NCBI GenBank assembly: GCA_002394165.1
Contig: DGTA01000058.1
Span: forward strand, 1-42,264
Source of the DNA: Lachnospiraceae bacterium UBA4348
Lineage (GTDB): Bacteria; Bacillota; Clostridia; Lachnospirales; Lachnospiraceae
Reading direction: 5' to 3'
DNA length: 42,264 bases
The position numbers and the translations under genes are program-made. The stretch's first letter is position 1; each line of letters begins with the position of its first letter. The notes under the pieces are model-generated. The model saw only the letters and a list, made by a program, of their open reading frames with translations. It did no database searches and was not told the DNA's origin. Shown piece after piece: positions 22,209-31,543 of the stretch.

Positions 22209-25016
22209 ATGGCCAGAGTGTGGGACCGGGAAAAATATGCTGCCAGCGCGGCAGAAGCGGCGGCGGAGGGCATTGTCCTTTTGAGAAACAGGGAGGATGC
22301 CCTCCCTTTGCATGATGGGGAGAGGATCGCCCTCTTCGGAAGAAGCCAGTTTAATTATTACCGCTCCGGGACCGGATCGGGAGGTTCCGTAAATGTCGAC
22401 TATACGACCGGCATCCGGGAAGCACTTGAAAACAGCGGCCGGTACCGGCTCGATGAAAAGGTCAGCCGCGAATATGAAAACTGGATCGGTTCACATCCCT
22501 TCGATGCCGGGTACGGCTGGGCTTCGGAGCCCTGGTCCCAGGAGGAGAAGCCCCTCGACGAGAAACTGGTCAGGGAGGCGGCGGACAGGTGTGATGCTGC
22601 CCTGGTCCTGATCGGACGGACCGCCGGCGAGGACCAGGACAACAAGGATGAGGAGGGAAGCTGGCGGCTTTGCAGTCTGGAGCGGGATATGATCGCGAAG
22701 GTATGCCGGTATTTCAGGCGGAGCATCATTCTGCTCAACACCGGGAACATCATTGACATGAAGTGGGTGGAAGAGACGGATCCTGCGGCAGTCGCTTATG
22801 TCTGGCAGGGCGGCCAGGAAGGCGGCAGGGGTGTGCTCCGCATCCTGAGCGGCGATGAATCCCCGTCCGGAAAGCTGCCCGACACGATCGCCCTCGATCT
22901 TTCGGATTATCCGTCCTCGTCCAATTTCGGCGGCACGAAGAAGAATGAGCATCAGGAGGACATCTACGTCGGGTACCGGTATTTTGAGACCTTTGCCCCC
23001 GAAAAGGTCCTCTATCCCTTCGGGTATGGACTGTCCTACACCAGTTTTCTTCTGGATGTCCTGTCTTTTGAGACCGGTGAAGAAGGGACCGCCCGGATAA
23101 AAGTCCGGGTCACCAACACCGGCAGGAGGCCCGGGAAGGAGGTCGTCCAGATCTATGTATCCGCCCCGCAGGGGAGACTTGGAAAACCGGCGAGGGTGCT
23201 TTGTGATTTTGCCAAGACCGGATGCCTTCTCCCGGGGCAGGTGCAGGAGATCTCTTTTGAGATTCCGCAGGATCGGTATGCTTCCTTCGATGACAGCGGT
23301 CTGAGCGGATATCCTGATGCCTGGGTGCTTGAGGAGGGCCTTTATACTTTCCTCGTCGGAACGGACGTAAGGAATGCTGCCGGGGCCGGCAGCAGGATGG
23401 TCGATAAAACGATGGTGATCCGCCGATGCCGGGAAGCGATGGCGCCGGTAAGCCCCTTTAAGCGGATGCGGCCGGCAGGAGAAAACGCCGGTAAGATCGA
23501 CTGGGAGGACGTTCCCCTGCAGACGGCGGATCCTGCGCTTAAGCGCCTTTCATCGCTGCCGGAGAGCCGGCCTTACAGGGGAGATAAAGGGCTTAAACTG
23601 AAGGATGTCGCCCAAGGCAGGGTTTCCATGGAGGATTTCCTTTCACAGATCTCAGATGAGGGGCTCTGCGCGATCGTGAGAGGCGAGGGAATGAGTTCGC
23701 CCAAGGTGACGCCCGGAATCGCGGGAGCTTTCGGCGGCGTGACGGATGAACTGCTCAGCCTGGGAATCCCTGTCGCCGGCTGCGCCGACGGGCCCAGCGG
23801 CATCCGGATGGACTGCGGCATGCATGCCTTCTCCCTGCCGAACGGGACCTGCCTGGCCTCCACATTCAACGAGCCTTTGTGCAGCAGGCTGTATGAGTGG
23901 GAGGGCCTGGAGCTGCGACGGAACAGGATCGATGCGCTTCTCGGCCCGGGTATGAACATCCACCGCCATCCGCTCAACGGGAGAAATTTCGAGTACTTCT
24001 CGGAAGACCCGCTGCTGACCGGAAGGATTGCCTCCGCCCAGCTCAGAGGACTGGCTTCCTGCGGGATCAATGGCGTGATCAAGCATTTTGCGGCCAACAC
24101 CCAGGAGACGAACCGCCACCGCGTCGACAATATCATCTCCCAGCGCGCGCTGCGGGAGATCTACCTGAAGGGCTTTGAGATCGCTGTGAAGGAAGGAAAA
24201 GCGAGAGCGGTCATGTCTACCTACGGACCGGTCAACGGGATCTGGACCTCCGGACACTATGACCTTCTGACCGCCATTCTCCGTGAAGAATGGGGATTTG
24301 AGGGGATCGTGATGACTGACTGGTGGGCGAGTGCCAATGACGGCGCGGGAATGAAAGGGTCCCTCTCCAACGTGGCAGCCCAGGTGAGGGCGCAGAATGA
24401 CCTGAATATGGTCAATGCCGATGCCGGCGCCAACAGTGGCGGTGACAATCTTCCGGATTCACTCCGTAATGGTACTCTGACAAGGGGAGAACTGCAAAGA
24501 AGCGCAGCCAACATCTGCCGCTTTCTTTTGACAACGCCGGCTTATTTAAGATCGGTGGGGGAGGAGACGGAACTTGACCGGGCGCTTGCCGCCACCCTGG
24601 ACGAAGGAGAGATTACGCTGCAGAACGCTGCTGCGGTGACAGCGGGGGCTGAGACAGACCTGGATGTGTCCGGCATTACGCCGCTCAAAGGCAGGAGCAG
24701 TGCCTTCACGGTCACCCAGATAAGAAGAGGGCAGTACGACCTCCTTCTCGAAGTTCGGGCTGTGAGCGATAATCCGCGGGCACAGATCCCGCTGACCATT
24801 TTCAAGGATACCATGATCGCCGGGACAGTGACCCTGACCGGCGCCGACAGCGAGTGGAGAGAAGTGACGGTCCCGCTCGAACCATCCTTTATGACGAATT
24901 TCATGATCCGGTTCTACTTCGGGCAGACCGGGATGGAGATCAGGAGAGTGAGACTTGTTATGAGAGAGGACCTGGAGGAGCAGTTCCGGGAGATGTCGCG
25001 GGCCAAGCGGGAATAA
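22209..25016 (+). CDS. Glycoside hydrolase family 3, permuted domain order
   Basis: 935 residues, cytoplasmic (no signal). The order is inverted relative to most GH3 enzymes. The (alpha/beta)6 sandwich comes first (about 8-270: EGIVLLRNREDALPLHDGER, FGRSQFNYYRSGTGSGG, VLIGRTAGEDQD, YPFGYGLSYTSF). A fibronectin-III-like domain follows (about 285-385). The TIM barrel comes last (about 475-800: VAGCADGPSGIR, GMNIHRHPLNGRNFEYFSED, GVIKHFAANTQETNRH, and GFEGIVMTDWW with the nucleophile Asp704). A C-terminal beta domain (about 815-925) resembles a carbohydrate-binding module. It probably releases glucose from beta-glucosides or cello-oligosaccharides taken into the cell. AAGGAG precedes the ATG. 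Confidence 0.9.
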   Translation: MARVWDREKYAASAAEAAAEGIVLLRNREDALPLHDGERIALFGRSQFNYYRSGTGSGGSVNVDYTTGIREALENSGRYRLDEKVSREYENWIGSHPFDAGYGWASEPWSQEEKPLDEKLVREAADRCDAALVLIGRTAGEDQDNKDEEGSWRLCSLERDMIAKVCRYFRRSIILLNTGNIIDMKWVEETDPAAVAYVWQGGQEGGRGVLRILSGDESPSGKLPDTIALDLSDYPSSSNFGGTKKNEHQEDIYVGYRYFETFAPEKVLYPFGYGLSYTSFLLDVLSFETGEEGTARIKVRVTNTGRRPGKEVVQIYVSAPQGRLGKPARVLCDFAKTGCLLPGQVQEISFEIPQDRYASFDDSGLSGYPDAWVLEEGLYTFLVGTDVRNAAGAGSRMVDKTMVIRRCREAMAPVSPFKRMRPAGENAGKIDWEDVPLQTADPALKRLSSLPESRPYRGDKGLKLKDVAQGRVSMEDFLSQISDEGLCAIVRGEGMSSPKVTPGIAGAFGGVTDELLSLGIPVAGCADGPSGIRMDCGMHAFSLPNGTCLASTFNEPLCSRLYEWEGLELRRNRIDALLGPGMNIHRHPLNGRNFEYFSEDPLLTGRIASAQLRGLASCGINGVIKHFAANTQETNRHRVDNIISQRALREIYLKGFEIAVKEGKARAVMSTYGPVNGIWTSGHYDLLTAILREEWGFEGIVMTDWWASANDGAGMKGSLSNVAAQVRAQNDLNMVNADAGANSGGDNLPDSLRNGTLTRGELQRSAANICRFLLTTPAYLRSVGEETELDRALAATLDEGEITLQNAAAVTAGAETDLDVSGITPLKGRSSAFTVTQIRRGQYDLLLEVRAVSDNPRAQIPLTIFKDTMIAGTVTLTGADSEWREVTVPLEPSFMTNFMIRFYFGQTGMEIRRVRLVMREDLEEQFREMSRAKRE

Positions 25017-25023
25017 CAGAAGA

Positions 25024-25063
25024 GGCAGGTGAGTCAGGGAACGTATCTTCTGACTCACCTGCC
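25024..25063. terminator. Hairpin between convergent genes
   Basis: Fourteen-base perfect arms, GGCAGGTGAGTCAG (25024-25037) and complement (25050-25063). There is no strong U-run on either side, but the stem is very stable and sits eight bases after GH3 and twelve before the end of the PPK2 gene. Confidence 0.65.
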
Positions 25064-25074
25064 TTACGCTGCTG

Positions 25075-26553
25075 TCAGCGTTTTTTGCATGCCTTCTTCA
25101 GCTCTTCCACCACGATGGTCAGGGCCTTGATCCGGGCGTATTTTTTGTCGTTGGACTCCAGGATGTGCCACGGCGCAAAGGTGGTGCTGGTCTTCTGGAG
25201 CATTTCATTGACCGCTTCCTCGTACTGGTCCCATTTCTCACGGTTGCGCCAGTCCTCGTCGGTGATCTTCCACTGTTTCTCCGGGGTGTTCTGGCGGTCG
25301 GTAAAGCGTTCGAGCTGGGTGGCGTTGTCGATCTGGACCCAGAATTTGATGACGACGGCGCCCCAGTCGGCCAGCTCTTTTTCAAATTCGTTCATTTCGT
25401 TGTAGGCGCGCTGCCAGTCATTTTCCGAGCAAAAGCCTTCCAGGCGTTCCACCATGACGCGGCCGTACCAGGTACGGTCGAAGATGGCGATATGGCCGTC
25501 CTTGGGGAGTCTTGTCCAGAATCTCCAGAGGAAGTGCCTGGCTTTTTCGTGAGGCTCGGGACTTGCGATCGGATGCACTTCAAAGCCGCGGGGATCGAGG
25601 GCACTGGTGATACGCTTGATGTTGCCTCCCTTGCCTGCGGCGTCCCAGCCTTCATAGGCGATGATCACGGGGATCTTCTTGCGGTAGATCTCGTTGTGGA
25701 GCTTCCCGAGCTCTGCCTGGAGCTCATCGAGCTTTTTGTCGTATTCCTCATCCGTGAGGACCTTGTCCTTAAGCGGAATGTCCTTCAGCAGCGGAACCGG
25801 AGAGAGCGGGAAGGTATTCTGCAGGATCGGGACGGCCAGCGCATGGTTCTTCAGAGCGGTGTCGATGCCCTGGTTCAGGAAGCGGAGCACCTGGAGCTCA
25901 GCCCATCTGGAATTTTCGGCATCGATCACATACCAGGGAGCCGCACTGCGGTCCGTATCGGCCAGATAACGGTCGTAGGCTTTTTCAAAGCGGGAGTAAT
26001 GCTTATTCTCATAGAGATCTTCCGCGGTGACGCGCCACTTCGTGTTGCGGTCATCGAGCAGCTTCTCGAGCCGTTTTTTCTGCTCCTTTTTATCGATCTG
26101 GAAGAAGAACTTCATAACCAGATAGCCGTTGTCCGTGAGAGAGCGCTCTGTCGTGTTGATGCTCCTGATCCGGTCAGCGTACTGCTTCTCCGAGAGAGAT
26201 TTATCCATGAGTCCGTTGATGACATCGTTCATCCAGTAGGTGTCAAAGAAGGTGAACTTGCCTGCCTCCGGGATCTCCCGAAGGAAACGGTAGAGGAACG
26301 GATAGCGCAGCTCTTCCGTGGTAGGCGCCGCCGTGGTCCTCACTTTGAAGAAACGCGGGTCGATGTTCTTGATGACCCGGCCGATGACACTGCCCTTGCC
26401 GGCGGCCCCCCATCCTTCGAAGATGACCATCACGGGGAGTTTGGCCTCCTTGATCCTGGTCTGGGATGCGAACAGCTTCTCCCGCTCGACGGACAGCTCC
26501 TGCTTCAGCTGGTCCTTCTCGGGGATCTTCGTTTTCACAAAATCGGTTATCAT
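25075..26553 (-). CDS. pap: Polyphosphate:AMP phosphotransferase (two-domain PPK2)
   Basis: 492 residues made of two PPK2 P-loop domains. Domain 1 has GWGAAGKGS (47-55) but FFDTYWMND where the active lid should be. Domain 2 has GWDAAGKGG (302-310) and FDRTWYGRVMVER, the complete catalytic D-R-x-W-Y-G-R. This is the pattern of class II enzymes, in which only the C-terminal domain is active, transferring phosphate from polyphosphate to AMP to give ADP. Length is normal (about 490-500). It is a single-gene unit on the minus strand. No ppk1 or ppx gene is near. Confidence 0.92.
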   Translation of the reverse strand: MITDFVKTKIPEKDQLKQELSVEREKLFASQTRIKEAKLPVMVIFEGWGAAGKGSVIGRVIKNIDPRFFKVRTTAAPTTEELRYPFLYRFLREIPEAGKFTFFDTYWMNDVINGLMDKSLSEKQYADRIRSINTTERSLTDNGYLVMKFFFQIDKKEQKKRLEKLLDDRNTKWRVTAEDLYENKHYSRFEKAYDRYLADTDRSAAPWYVIDAENSRWAELQVLRFLNQGIDTALKNHALAVPILQNTFPLSPVPLLKDIPLKDKVLTDEEYDKKLDELQAELGKLHNEIYRKKIPVIIAYEGWDAAGKGGNIKRITSALDPRGFEVHPIASPEPHEKARHFLWRFWTRLPKDGHIAIFDRTWYGRVMVERLEGFCSENDWQRAYNEMNEFEKELADWGAVVIKFWVQIDNATQLERFTDRQNTPEKQWKITDEDWRNREKWDQYEEAVNEMLQKTSTTFAPWHILESNDKKYARIKALTIVVEELKKACKKR

Positions 26554-26622
26554 GACAATACTCCTTTTAATCTGAATACGGCGTGAACCGGTATTTGGCG
26601 GCCCGGGAACCGCTTTTCACCA

Positions 26623-26628
26623 ATTATA
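26623..26628 (-). promoter_or_regulatory. Probable -10 of the PPK2 gene
   Basis: A perfect TATAAT on the minus strand 70 bases before the PPK2 start; the -35 is weak. The palindrome-like CAATT...AATTG around it (26621-26637) could be a site for a regulator. A possible plus-strand -10 TATGAT for the next gene lies near 26677. Confidence 0.4.
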
Positions 26629-26725
26629 ACACAATTGAAGCCGGAAGCCGTCTTTTCTTGGCGGAAAGGTTGTGATATGATAGCGTAAAAATGTTTTTTC
26701 GGAGATGATTGCAGAGGAAAGGAAA

Positions 26726-27673
26726 ATGGATCTGATAAAAACGGCGGCCGGCCGGATGATCGGCTGCTTCCTTCTGACAGCTGTCATGATGTTTCTGCCA
26801 CTGAAGGCGCAGGCGGCGCCATGGCGCGACCCCTCTTCGGCAGAGAATGTCCGGAAGGTTGTCAGCGTCAATAAACTCAGCTCCGGGATGCGGGCGGAAA
26901 AAAGCAGGGCCTGGCCGGATCTGTCCGGGATCGTACTCGATACCGGCAGGAAGCCGAAGCTGGCGGCCCTGAAGGAGAAGCTGAAGAAGAAGGTCATCGG
27001 TCTTTCAGGGAACTTCAGTATTTACGTCAAGGACCTGAAGACCGGTGAGAGTATTTCGATCAATAACCGCCGGATGTATGCGGCCAGCCTGATCAAGCTG
27101 TATGCGATGGGCGCGGCCTACGAGAAGATCGGCAGCGGAAAGCTTAAAGAGGATGAGGTGTCCGGGAAGATCCGGAGGATGATCGCTTCCAGCGATAATT
27201 CATGCTTCAATTCGCTGGTCATGAAGGTCGGTCTGGATTATACAAACCGGTGGATCAGCTCCCACGGATTTGCGGATACAAAGGTCTGCCACGGCTGCAA
27301 GCCCGCGGACAACTCATTCGGGACCCGCTCCGCTTCGAGCCTTAACAGGACTTCGGCGGCAGACTGCGCATTGTTCCTGGAGAGTGTTTACCGGGGAAAA
27401 TGCGTCAGCCGCGCGTTTTCGAAAAAAATGCTGGAACACCTGAAGGCGCAGACCAGGCGCAGCAAGATCCCCGCAGGCGTCCCGTTGGGTGTGACAGTCG
27501 CCAACAAGACCGGCGAGACGGATGACACCAGCCACGATGCCGCGATCGTTTACTCACCCGGAGGAGACTACATCCTGGTGGTGATGGTCACCGCTCCGGG
27601 AAACGGATGGAATAAGCCCGGGGAGATCGCCGCGATCTCCCGGATGACCTATGAATACTTTAACAGGAAATAA
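26726..27673 (+). CDS. Class A beta-lactamase-like serine hydrolase, secreted
   Basis: 315 residues. A signal peptide ends near AQA (30). After a 60-residue spacer the fold carries the active-site motifs SLIK (Ser121-Lys124), SDN (156-158) and KTGE (261-264). The omega-loop region is replaced by NRTSAADCALFLESVYRGKC, and no clear Glu166-type residue is seen, so it may not break down beta-lactams efficiently. Related proteins act on peptidoglycan or are inert. GAGGAAAGGA lies just before the ATG at 26726; the in-frame ATG at 26705 has no site. It precedes the CNNM gene by 15 bases, so it may be co-transcribed. Confidence 0.8.
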   Translation: MDLIKTAAGRMIGCFLLTAVMMFLPLKAQAAPWRDPSSAENVRKVVSVNKLSSGMRAEKSRAWPDLSGIVLDTGRKPKLAALKEKLKKKVIGLSGNFSIYVKDLKTGESISINNRRMYAASLIKLYAMGAAYEKIGSGKLKEDEVSGKIRRMIASSDNSCFNSLVMKVGLDYTNRWISSHGFADTKVCHGCKPADNSFGTRSASSLNRTSAADCALFLESVYRGKCVSRAFSKKMLEHLKAQTRRSKIPAGVPLGVTVANKTGETDDTSHDAAIVYSPGGDYILVVMVTAPGNGWNKPGEIAAISRMTYEYFNRK

Positions 27674-27688
27674 GGAGGATGATGTAAC

Positions 27689-28948
27689 GTGTCCAATGAG
27701 GACATTGCCAGTCTATGTCTGCTGGTCGTATTACTGCTGCTTTCGGCTTTCTTTTCGTCTGCCGAGACGGCCTATTCAACTGTAAACCGTATCAGGATCA
27801 AAACACTCTGTGACGAGGGAAATTCGAAAGCGGAGACCGTTGTCAGGATCACGGATCACTATGCACGGATGATCAGTGCCGTGCTGATCGGAAACAACCT
27901 GGTCAACATTTTTGCTTCTTCCCTGGTCACCAGCCTGACGATCCGCCGCTTCGGGAACGGAGTGATCGGAATCGCCAGCGGACTGCTGACCCTGGTTATC
28001 CTTATTTTCTGTGAAGTGACTCCCAAAACGATGGCAGCGGCACAGTCCGAGAAGCTGGCGCTTGCCTATGCGAAACCGATCTGGTTTCTGATGACGGTGG
28101 CCAGGCCGCTGATCTTTCTGGTAAACGGGGTGTCCAGGCTGGTGATGATCGCCCTGCGGATCGACCCCAATGCCGGAAGAGCCCAGATCACGGAGCAGGA
28201 GCTGCGTTCCTGGCTGGATGTGGGAGAACAGGCCGGTGTGCTGGAGGATGACGAACACAACATGCTGATGAACGTGTTCGATTTCTGGGACGCCCAGGCC
28301 AAGGACGTCATGGTCCCGCGCGCGGACATGGTCATGGTGAGCACCGATGACTCCTATGAGACGCTCAGCACCATCTTCAGGAGGACCAAGCACACGAGGC
28401 TCCCGGTCTACGAGGAGGACAGGGGAAACGTGGTCGGCATCATCAACTTCAAGGATTTTGTGTACCGGCCGAACAATGACGGTTTCCAGGTGAGGGACAT
28501 CATGTATGATCCCTACTTTACGATAGAGACAAAGAGAATCTCGGATCTGCTGCCGGAGATGAGGGAAAACCAGGCCAGCATGTGTGTGGTACTGGATGAG
28601 TACGGGGCCGCGCTGGGCATTCTTACCATAGAGGACCTGCTCGAGGAACTGGTCGGTGAGATCAGGGATGAGTACGATGATGATGAGAAGTACCGGATCC
28701 TCCGGAAGGGGAAGAACACCTGGATCATCAGGGGATCCGTCAATCTGGATGATGTGAACGATGCGGTCGGGACACACCTTACGTCGGAGGACTATGATTC
28801 CATCGGCGGCTACATCATCGGCAGGCTCGAGAGACTGCCGGAGGCGGGCGAGGAAGTAGTGACCCCCGACGGCGAGGTGCTTCGGGTAGAGAGGATCAGC
28901 AGAAACAGGATCCTCAAGGTGAGACTGAGTATCCCGGAATCTTCCTGA
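27689..28948 (+). CDS. CNNM/CorC-type membrane protein (hemolysin family)
   Basis: 419 residues. The DUF21/CNNM membrane domain (about 5-190) contains SAFFSSAETAYSTVNRIRIK and GNNLVNIFASSLVTSL with FCEVTPKTMAA. A pair of CBS domains follows (about 205-325, starting near DVMVPRADMVMVSTDDS and including TRLPVYEEDRGNVVGIINFK), then a CorC_HlyC domain (about 345-415). Members move or regulate Mg2+ (and Co2+) at the membrane. The start is GTG, with AAGGAGG ten bases upstream. The 3' end overlaps the convergent hydrolase gene by 35 bases. Confidence 0.9.
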   Translation: MSNEDIASLCLLVVLLLLSAFFSSAETAYSTVNRIRIKTLCDEGNSKAETVVRITDHYARMISAVLIGNNLVNIFASSLVTSLTIRRFGNGVIGIASGLLTLVILIFCEVTPKTMAAAQSEKLALAYAKPIWFLMTVARPLIFLVNGVSRLVMIALRIDPNAGRAQITEQELRSWLDVGEQAGVLEDDEHNMLMNVFDFWDAQAKDVMVPRADMVMVSTDDSYETLSTIFRRTKHTRLPVYEEDRGNVVGIINFKDFVYRPNNDGFQVRDIMYDPYFTIETKRISDLLPEMRENQASMCVVLDEYGAALGILTIEDLLEELVGEIRDEYDDDEKYRILRKGKNTWIIRGSVNLDDVNDAVGTHLTSEDYDSIGGYIIGRLERLPEAGEEVVTPDGEVLRVERISRNRILKVRLSIPESS

Positions 28949-29834
28949 GAAAAGCGTTAAGATATTCCCGGTAAAGATCGGGATGGCAAAGGACGCTCTG
29001 GGCGTGGCCCGCATCCGGGATGAAATGGATCTCGCTGCCCGCGGGGGAGGCTTCATACATGCGACGGCTGTTGTCGGGTGTGATGAAGGTGTCTTTTTCC
29101 CCGTGGATGTACAGAACGGGAACGTGACTGCCTTCGAGCGCATCGATCGGGCGCATCTGGTCGAAAGAGTAACCATAGTGCATCTTTGACGCAAGAGAAG
29201 CGGAGCGCGCAAGGACCGGAGAAAGCGCTTTGACCTTGATCGTTCCCGTGAGCACGTTTTCGATATCCGCAAAGGCGCAGTCTGCCACGGCAAAATCCAC
29301 GTCCCGGGTGTACCTGAGGACGCCGATCGTGGAGGCGGCGCCTAGTGATTCTCCGTGAAGTCCGAGCATACTGATATTTTCATAACGCTCCCTGGTATCC
29401 TTGATCAGGCAGTCCAGGTCTCTGGCTTCGAGCGCTGTGAAGGTGCACGGCGCCGGTTCATTCTGGCCGTGTCCTCTCAGGTCGGGGAGAATGCAGTTGA
29501 AACCGGCATCGAGATACATGGGCATATATTTGAGCATCCCGATGTGATTGTCGGTGTAGCCGTGCGTGATGATGACATATCGGTCCGTCGGCGCCGGAGC
29601 CTTGCACAGCTGGACATGGATCGTATACCCGTCAAAACTGCTGATCGTATAATCTGTTTTCTCCAGGGGATCATAAAAAGAAGTATCATAATGTTCCTGC
29701 TGCCACTTCATGGCCTCTTCGAGGCTCTGGCGCTTTCCGCCGGCTGCCTGCGAGGAGATGAAAAACCCGCCGGCGGCGGCAAGGGCGGCAGCGGCTCCTG
29801 CAGCGGAGGCGGTGATCCTGAACATTTTTCCCAT
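28914..29834 (-). CDS. Alpha/beta hydrolase, membrane-anchored or secreted
   Basis: 306 residues. A hydrophobic N-terminal segment (ASAAGAAAALAAAGGFF) suggests an anchor or signal. The hydrolase fold follows: VIITHGYTDNHIGM (oxyanion), DLRGHGQNE, the nucleophile elbow LHGESLGAAST (G-E-S-L-G), an aspartate in YIHGEKDTFI, and the final histidine in PDAGHAQS. This matches the YqkD/BEM46-like group common in Clostridia; the substrate is unknown. The ATG at 29834 has an AAGG stretch 11-15 bases upstream; an ATG five codons earlier sits directly on that stretch. Its 3' end overlaps the CNNM gene tail-to-tail. Confidence 0.85.
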   Translation of the reverse strand: MGKMFRITASAAGAAAALAAAGGFFISSQAAGGKRQSLEEAMKWQQEHYDTSFYDPLEKTDYTISSFDGYTIHVQLCKAPAPTDRYVIITHGYTDNHIGMLKYMPMYLDAGFNCILPDLRGHGQNEPAPCTFTALEARDLDCLIKDTRERYENISMLGLHGESLGAASTIGVLRYTRDVDFAVADCAFADIENVLTGTIKVKALSPVLARSASLASKMHYGYSFDQMRPIDALEGSHVPVLYIHGEKDTFITPDNSRRMYEASPAGSEIHFIPDAGHAQSVLCHPDLYREYLNAFLRKIPGYSVSP

Positions 29835-29867
29835 AGACTGATAAACCATCCTTCGGCAGGCGTTTAA

Positions 29868-29896
29868 TCTTCAGATGCCTGCCCTTACGATATAAT
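29868..29896 (+). promoter_or_regulatory. Probable promoter of the M32 carboxypeptidase gene
   Basis: A perfect -10 TATAAT at 29891-29896 with only a poor -35 (TCTTCA, 29868-29873, 17-base spacer), about 60 bases upstream of the carboxypeptidase start. Confidence 0.45.
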
Positions 29897-29954
29897 GTAA
29901 AACACACGATGAGCCTCTGTCAACGAGACGCATCCGGAAAGGAGATCTGCAAAG

Positions 29955-31475
29955 ATGAACCAGACAGTGGGACAGGCATTGGAATATGTAAAAAAAGTAC
30001 TGTCGGAGGCGGAAATGTACCGTCAGGCCGGCAGGGCGCTCATGTTCGACCAGGAGACCATCTGCCCGAAGAAGGCGATGGAGCGGCAGGGAGAGGTGGC
30101 TGCCTTTATGGACAACCGGGCATTTGCCCTGGTAAAGGATCCGGCCTTTGAAAAGGCGGCGCTCACTCTCTATGAGGGCCGGGAGGAGCTGGGGGAGTAC
30201 GACCGGGTGATGGCCGAGCTGCTTCACCGCCAGTATCTGAGGGAGAAGAACATAACCCCGGAGAAGGACCTGGAGTACTCACTGGTCTTCAACAAAGCCT
30301 TCGTCGACTGGAACTGTGCCAGGGAGGCTTCGGATTTTTCCCTTTTTGCCGGTTCGCTGGAGAAGGTGGAGGAGGTCCAGAAGGAAATGATCTCCCTGCG
30401 TGAGCATGAGGAGGGGGAAGAACCTCTGCAGCTGTACGATATCATGCTGGATGATTATGAGCGCGGCATCCGGATGGAGGATCTTGACCCGATCTTCGAA
30501 AAATGCCGCACCCGGCTGGGAGATCTTCTTGAGAAGATACGGAAAAGCCCGAAAAAGATCCGCACTGATTTCCTCTCGAGGCCGGTGACGGATGCCCAGC
30601 AGAAGGAACTGGGAGAGTACCTGCTTGGACTGATGCATTTCGATTTTGAGCGGGGAGCGATGACGACGACCGAGCACCCGTTTACAGAGGGGATCGGCCC
30701 GGATGATGTGAGGGTGACCACGCACTACTATCCGGACAACTTTGCCTCCAGCATGTACTCCGTGATCCATGAGGGCGGCCATGCTCTTTTTGACATGAAC
30801 CAGCCCCGGGAGAACTTTGAAAGCTTCATCGCGGACGGAAAGACGCTGGGGATGCATGAATCCGTGTCCCGTTTTTATGAGAACCGGATCGGCCGCTCGA
30901 GGGAGTTTATTCATTATATCTATCCGGAGCTGTCCCGCATCATGCCGCAGGTGACAGAGGGAGTGACGCCCGATGAGATGTATGAGGCGCTCAATGAGGT
31001 AAAGCCGTCTCTGATCCGGACGGAGGCCGATGAGTTCACCTATACCTTCCACATCATCATCCGCTACGAGCTGGAAAAGGAGATCGCGTCCGGAACGCTT
31101 AAGATCGCCGATGCTCCGCAGCGCTGGAGAGACAAGTACACGCAGATACTGGGAGTCACTCCGGAGACCGACCGCGACGGGATATTGCAGGATGTACACT
31201 GGAGCTCAGGCTTCGGGTATTTCCCCACCTATGCGATCGGGAATTTCTACAACGCGATGTATTACAACCGGATGAAGCAGGAGATCGATATCAGTGCGGC
31301 CCTGTCTAAGGGGGATCTGACACCGGTCAACAGCTGGATGAAGGAGCATGTTTTTGCGAAAGCGGACAGGCTCTCTCCGGCGCAGTGGATCACCGACATT
31401 ACGGGAAGAAAGCTGACGGCGGACGATTTCCTTGACTATCTGGAGGAAAAATATTCTGCGATCTATGAACTGTAA
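29955..31475 (+). CDS. M32 family metallocarboxypeptidase
   Basis: 506 residues, the normal length for carboxypeptidase Taq-type enzymes. Family motifs in order are HPF (in TTEHPFTEG), DVRVTT, the zinc motif HEGGH (His272-His276), MHESVSRF (the third zinc ligand region), IRTEADEFTY, and GILQDVHWSSGFGYFPTY. It removes C-terminal amino acids from peptides in the cytoplasm, using Zn2+ or Co2+. AAAGGAG precedes the ATG at about 8 bases. It is a single-gene unit: a new promoter starts 40 bases after its stop. Confidence 0.92.
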   Translation: MNQTVGQALEYVKKVLSEAEMYRQAGRALMFDQETICPKKAMERQGEVAAFMDNRAFALVKDPAFEKAALTLYEGREELGEYDRVMAELLHRQYLREKNITPEKDLEYSLVFNKAFVDWNCAREASDFSLFAGSLEKVEEVQKEMISLREHEEGEEPLQLYDIMLDDYERGIRMEDLDPIFEKCRTRLGDLLEKIRKSPKKIRTDFLSRPVTDAQQKELGEYLLGLMHFDFERGAMTTTEHPFTEGIGPDDVRVTTHYYPDNFASSMYSVIHEGGHALFDMNQPRENFESFIADGKTLGMHESVSRFYENRIGRSREFIHYIYPELSRIMPQVTEGVTPDEMYEALNEVKPSLIRTEADEFTYTFHIIIRYELEKEIASGTLKIADAPQRWRDKYTQILGVTPETDRDGILQDVHWSSGFGYFPTYAIGNFYNAMYYNRMKQEIDISAALSKGDLTPVNSWMKEHVFAKADRLSPAQWITDITGRKLTADDFLDYLEEKYSAIYEL

Positions 31476-31514
31476 AGCCGGGAGGCTTTAACTTTGCCGG
31501 GGGACCGTGCTGAG

Positions 31515-31543
31515 TTGACACGGATGCGGCCAGCCCCTATAAT
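31515..31543 (+). promoter_or_regulatory. Consensus promoter of the nitrogenase-like operon
   Basis: TTGACA (31515-31520) and TATAAT (31538-31543), both perfect, with the ideal 17-base spacer. So strong a promoter implies that control lies downstream, in the leader. Confidence 0.92.

Noticed and set aside
25165..26586. A 473-codon plus-strand frame opposite the PPK2 gene
   Set aside because: The minus strand carries two complete PPK2 P-loops; the plus frame shows no motif and no ribosome binding site.
27776..29293. A 505-codon minus-strand frame opposite the CNNM gene
   Set aside because: It overlaps two well-supported genes (CNNM on plus, hydrolase on minus in another frame) and has the composition of an antisense shadow.
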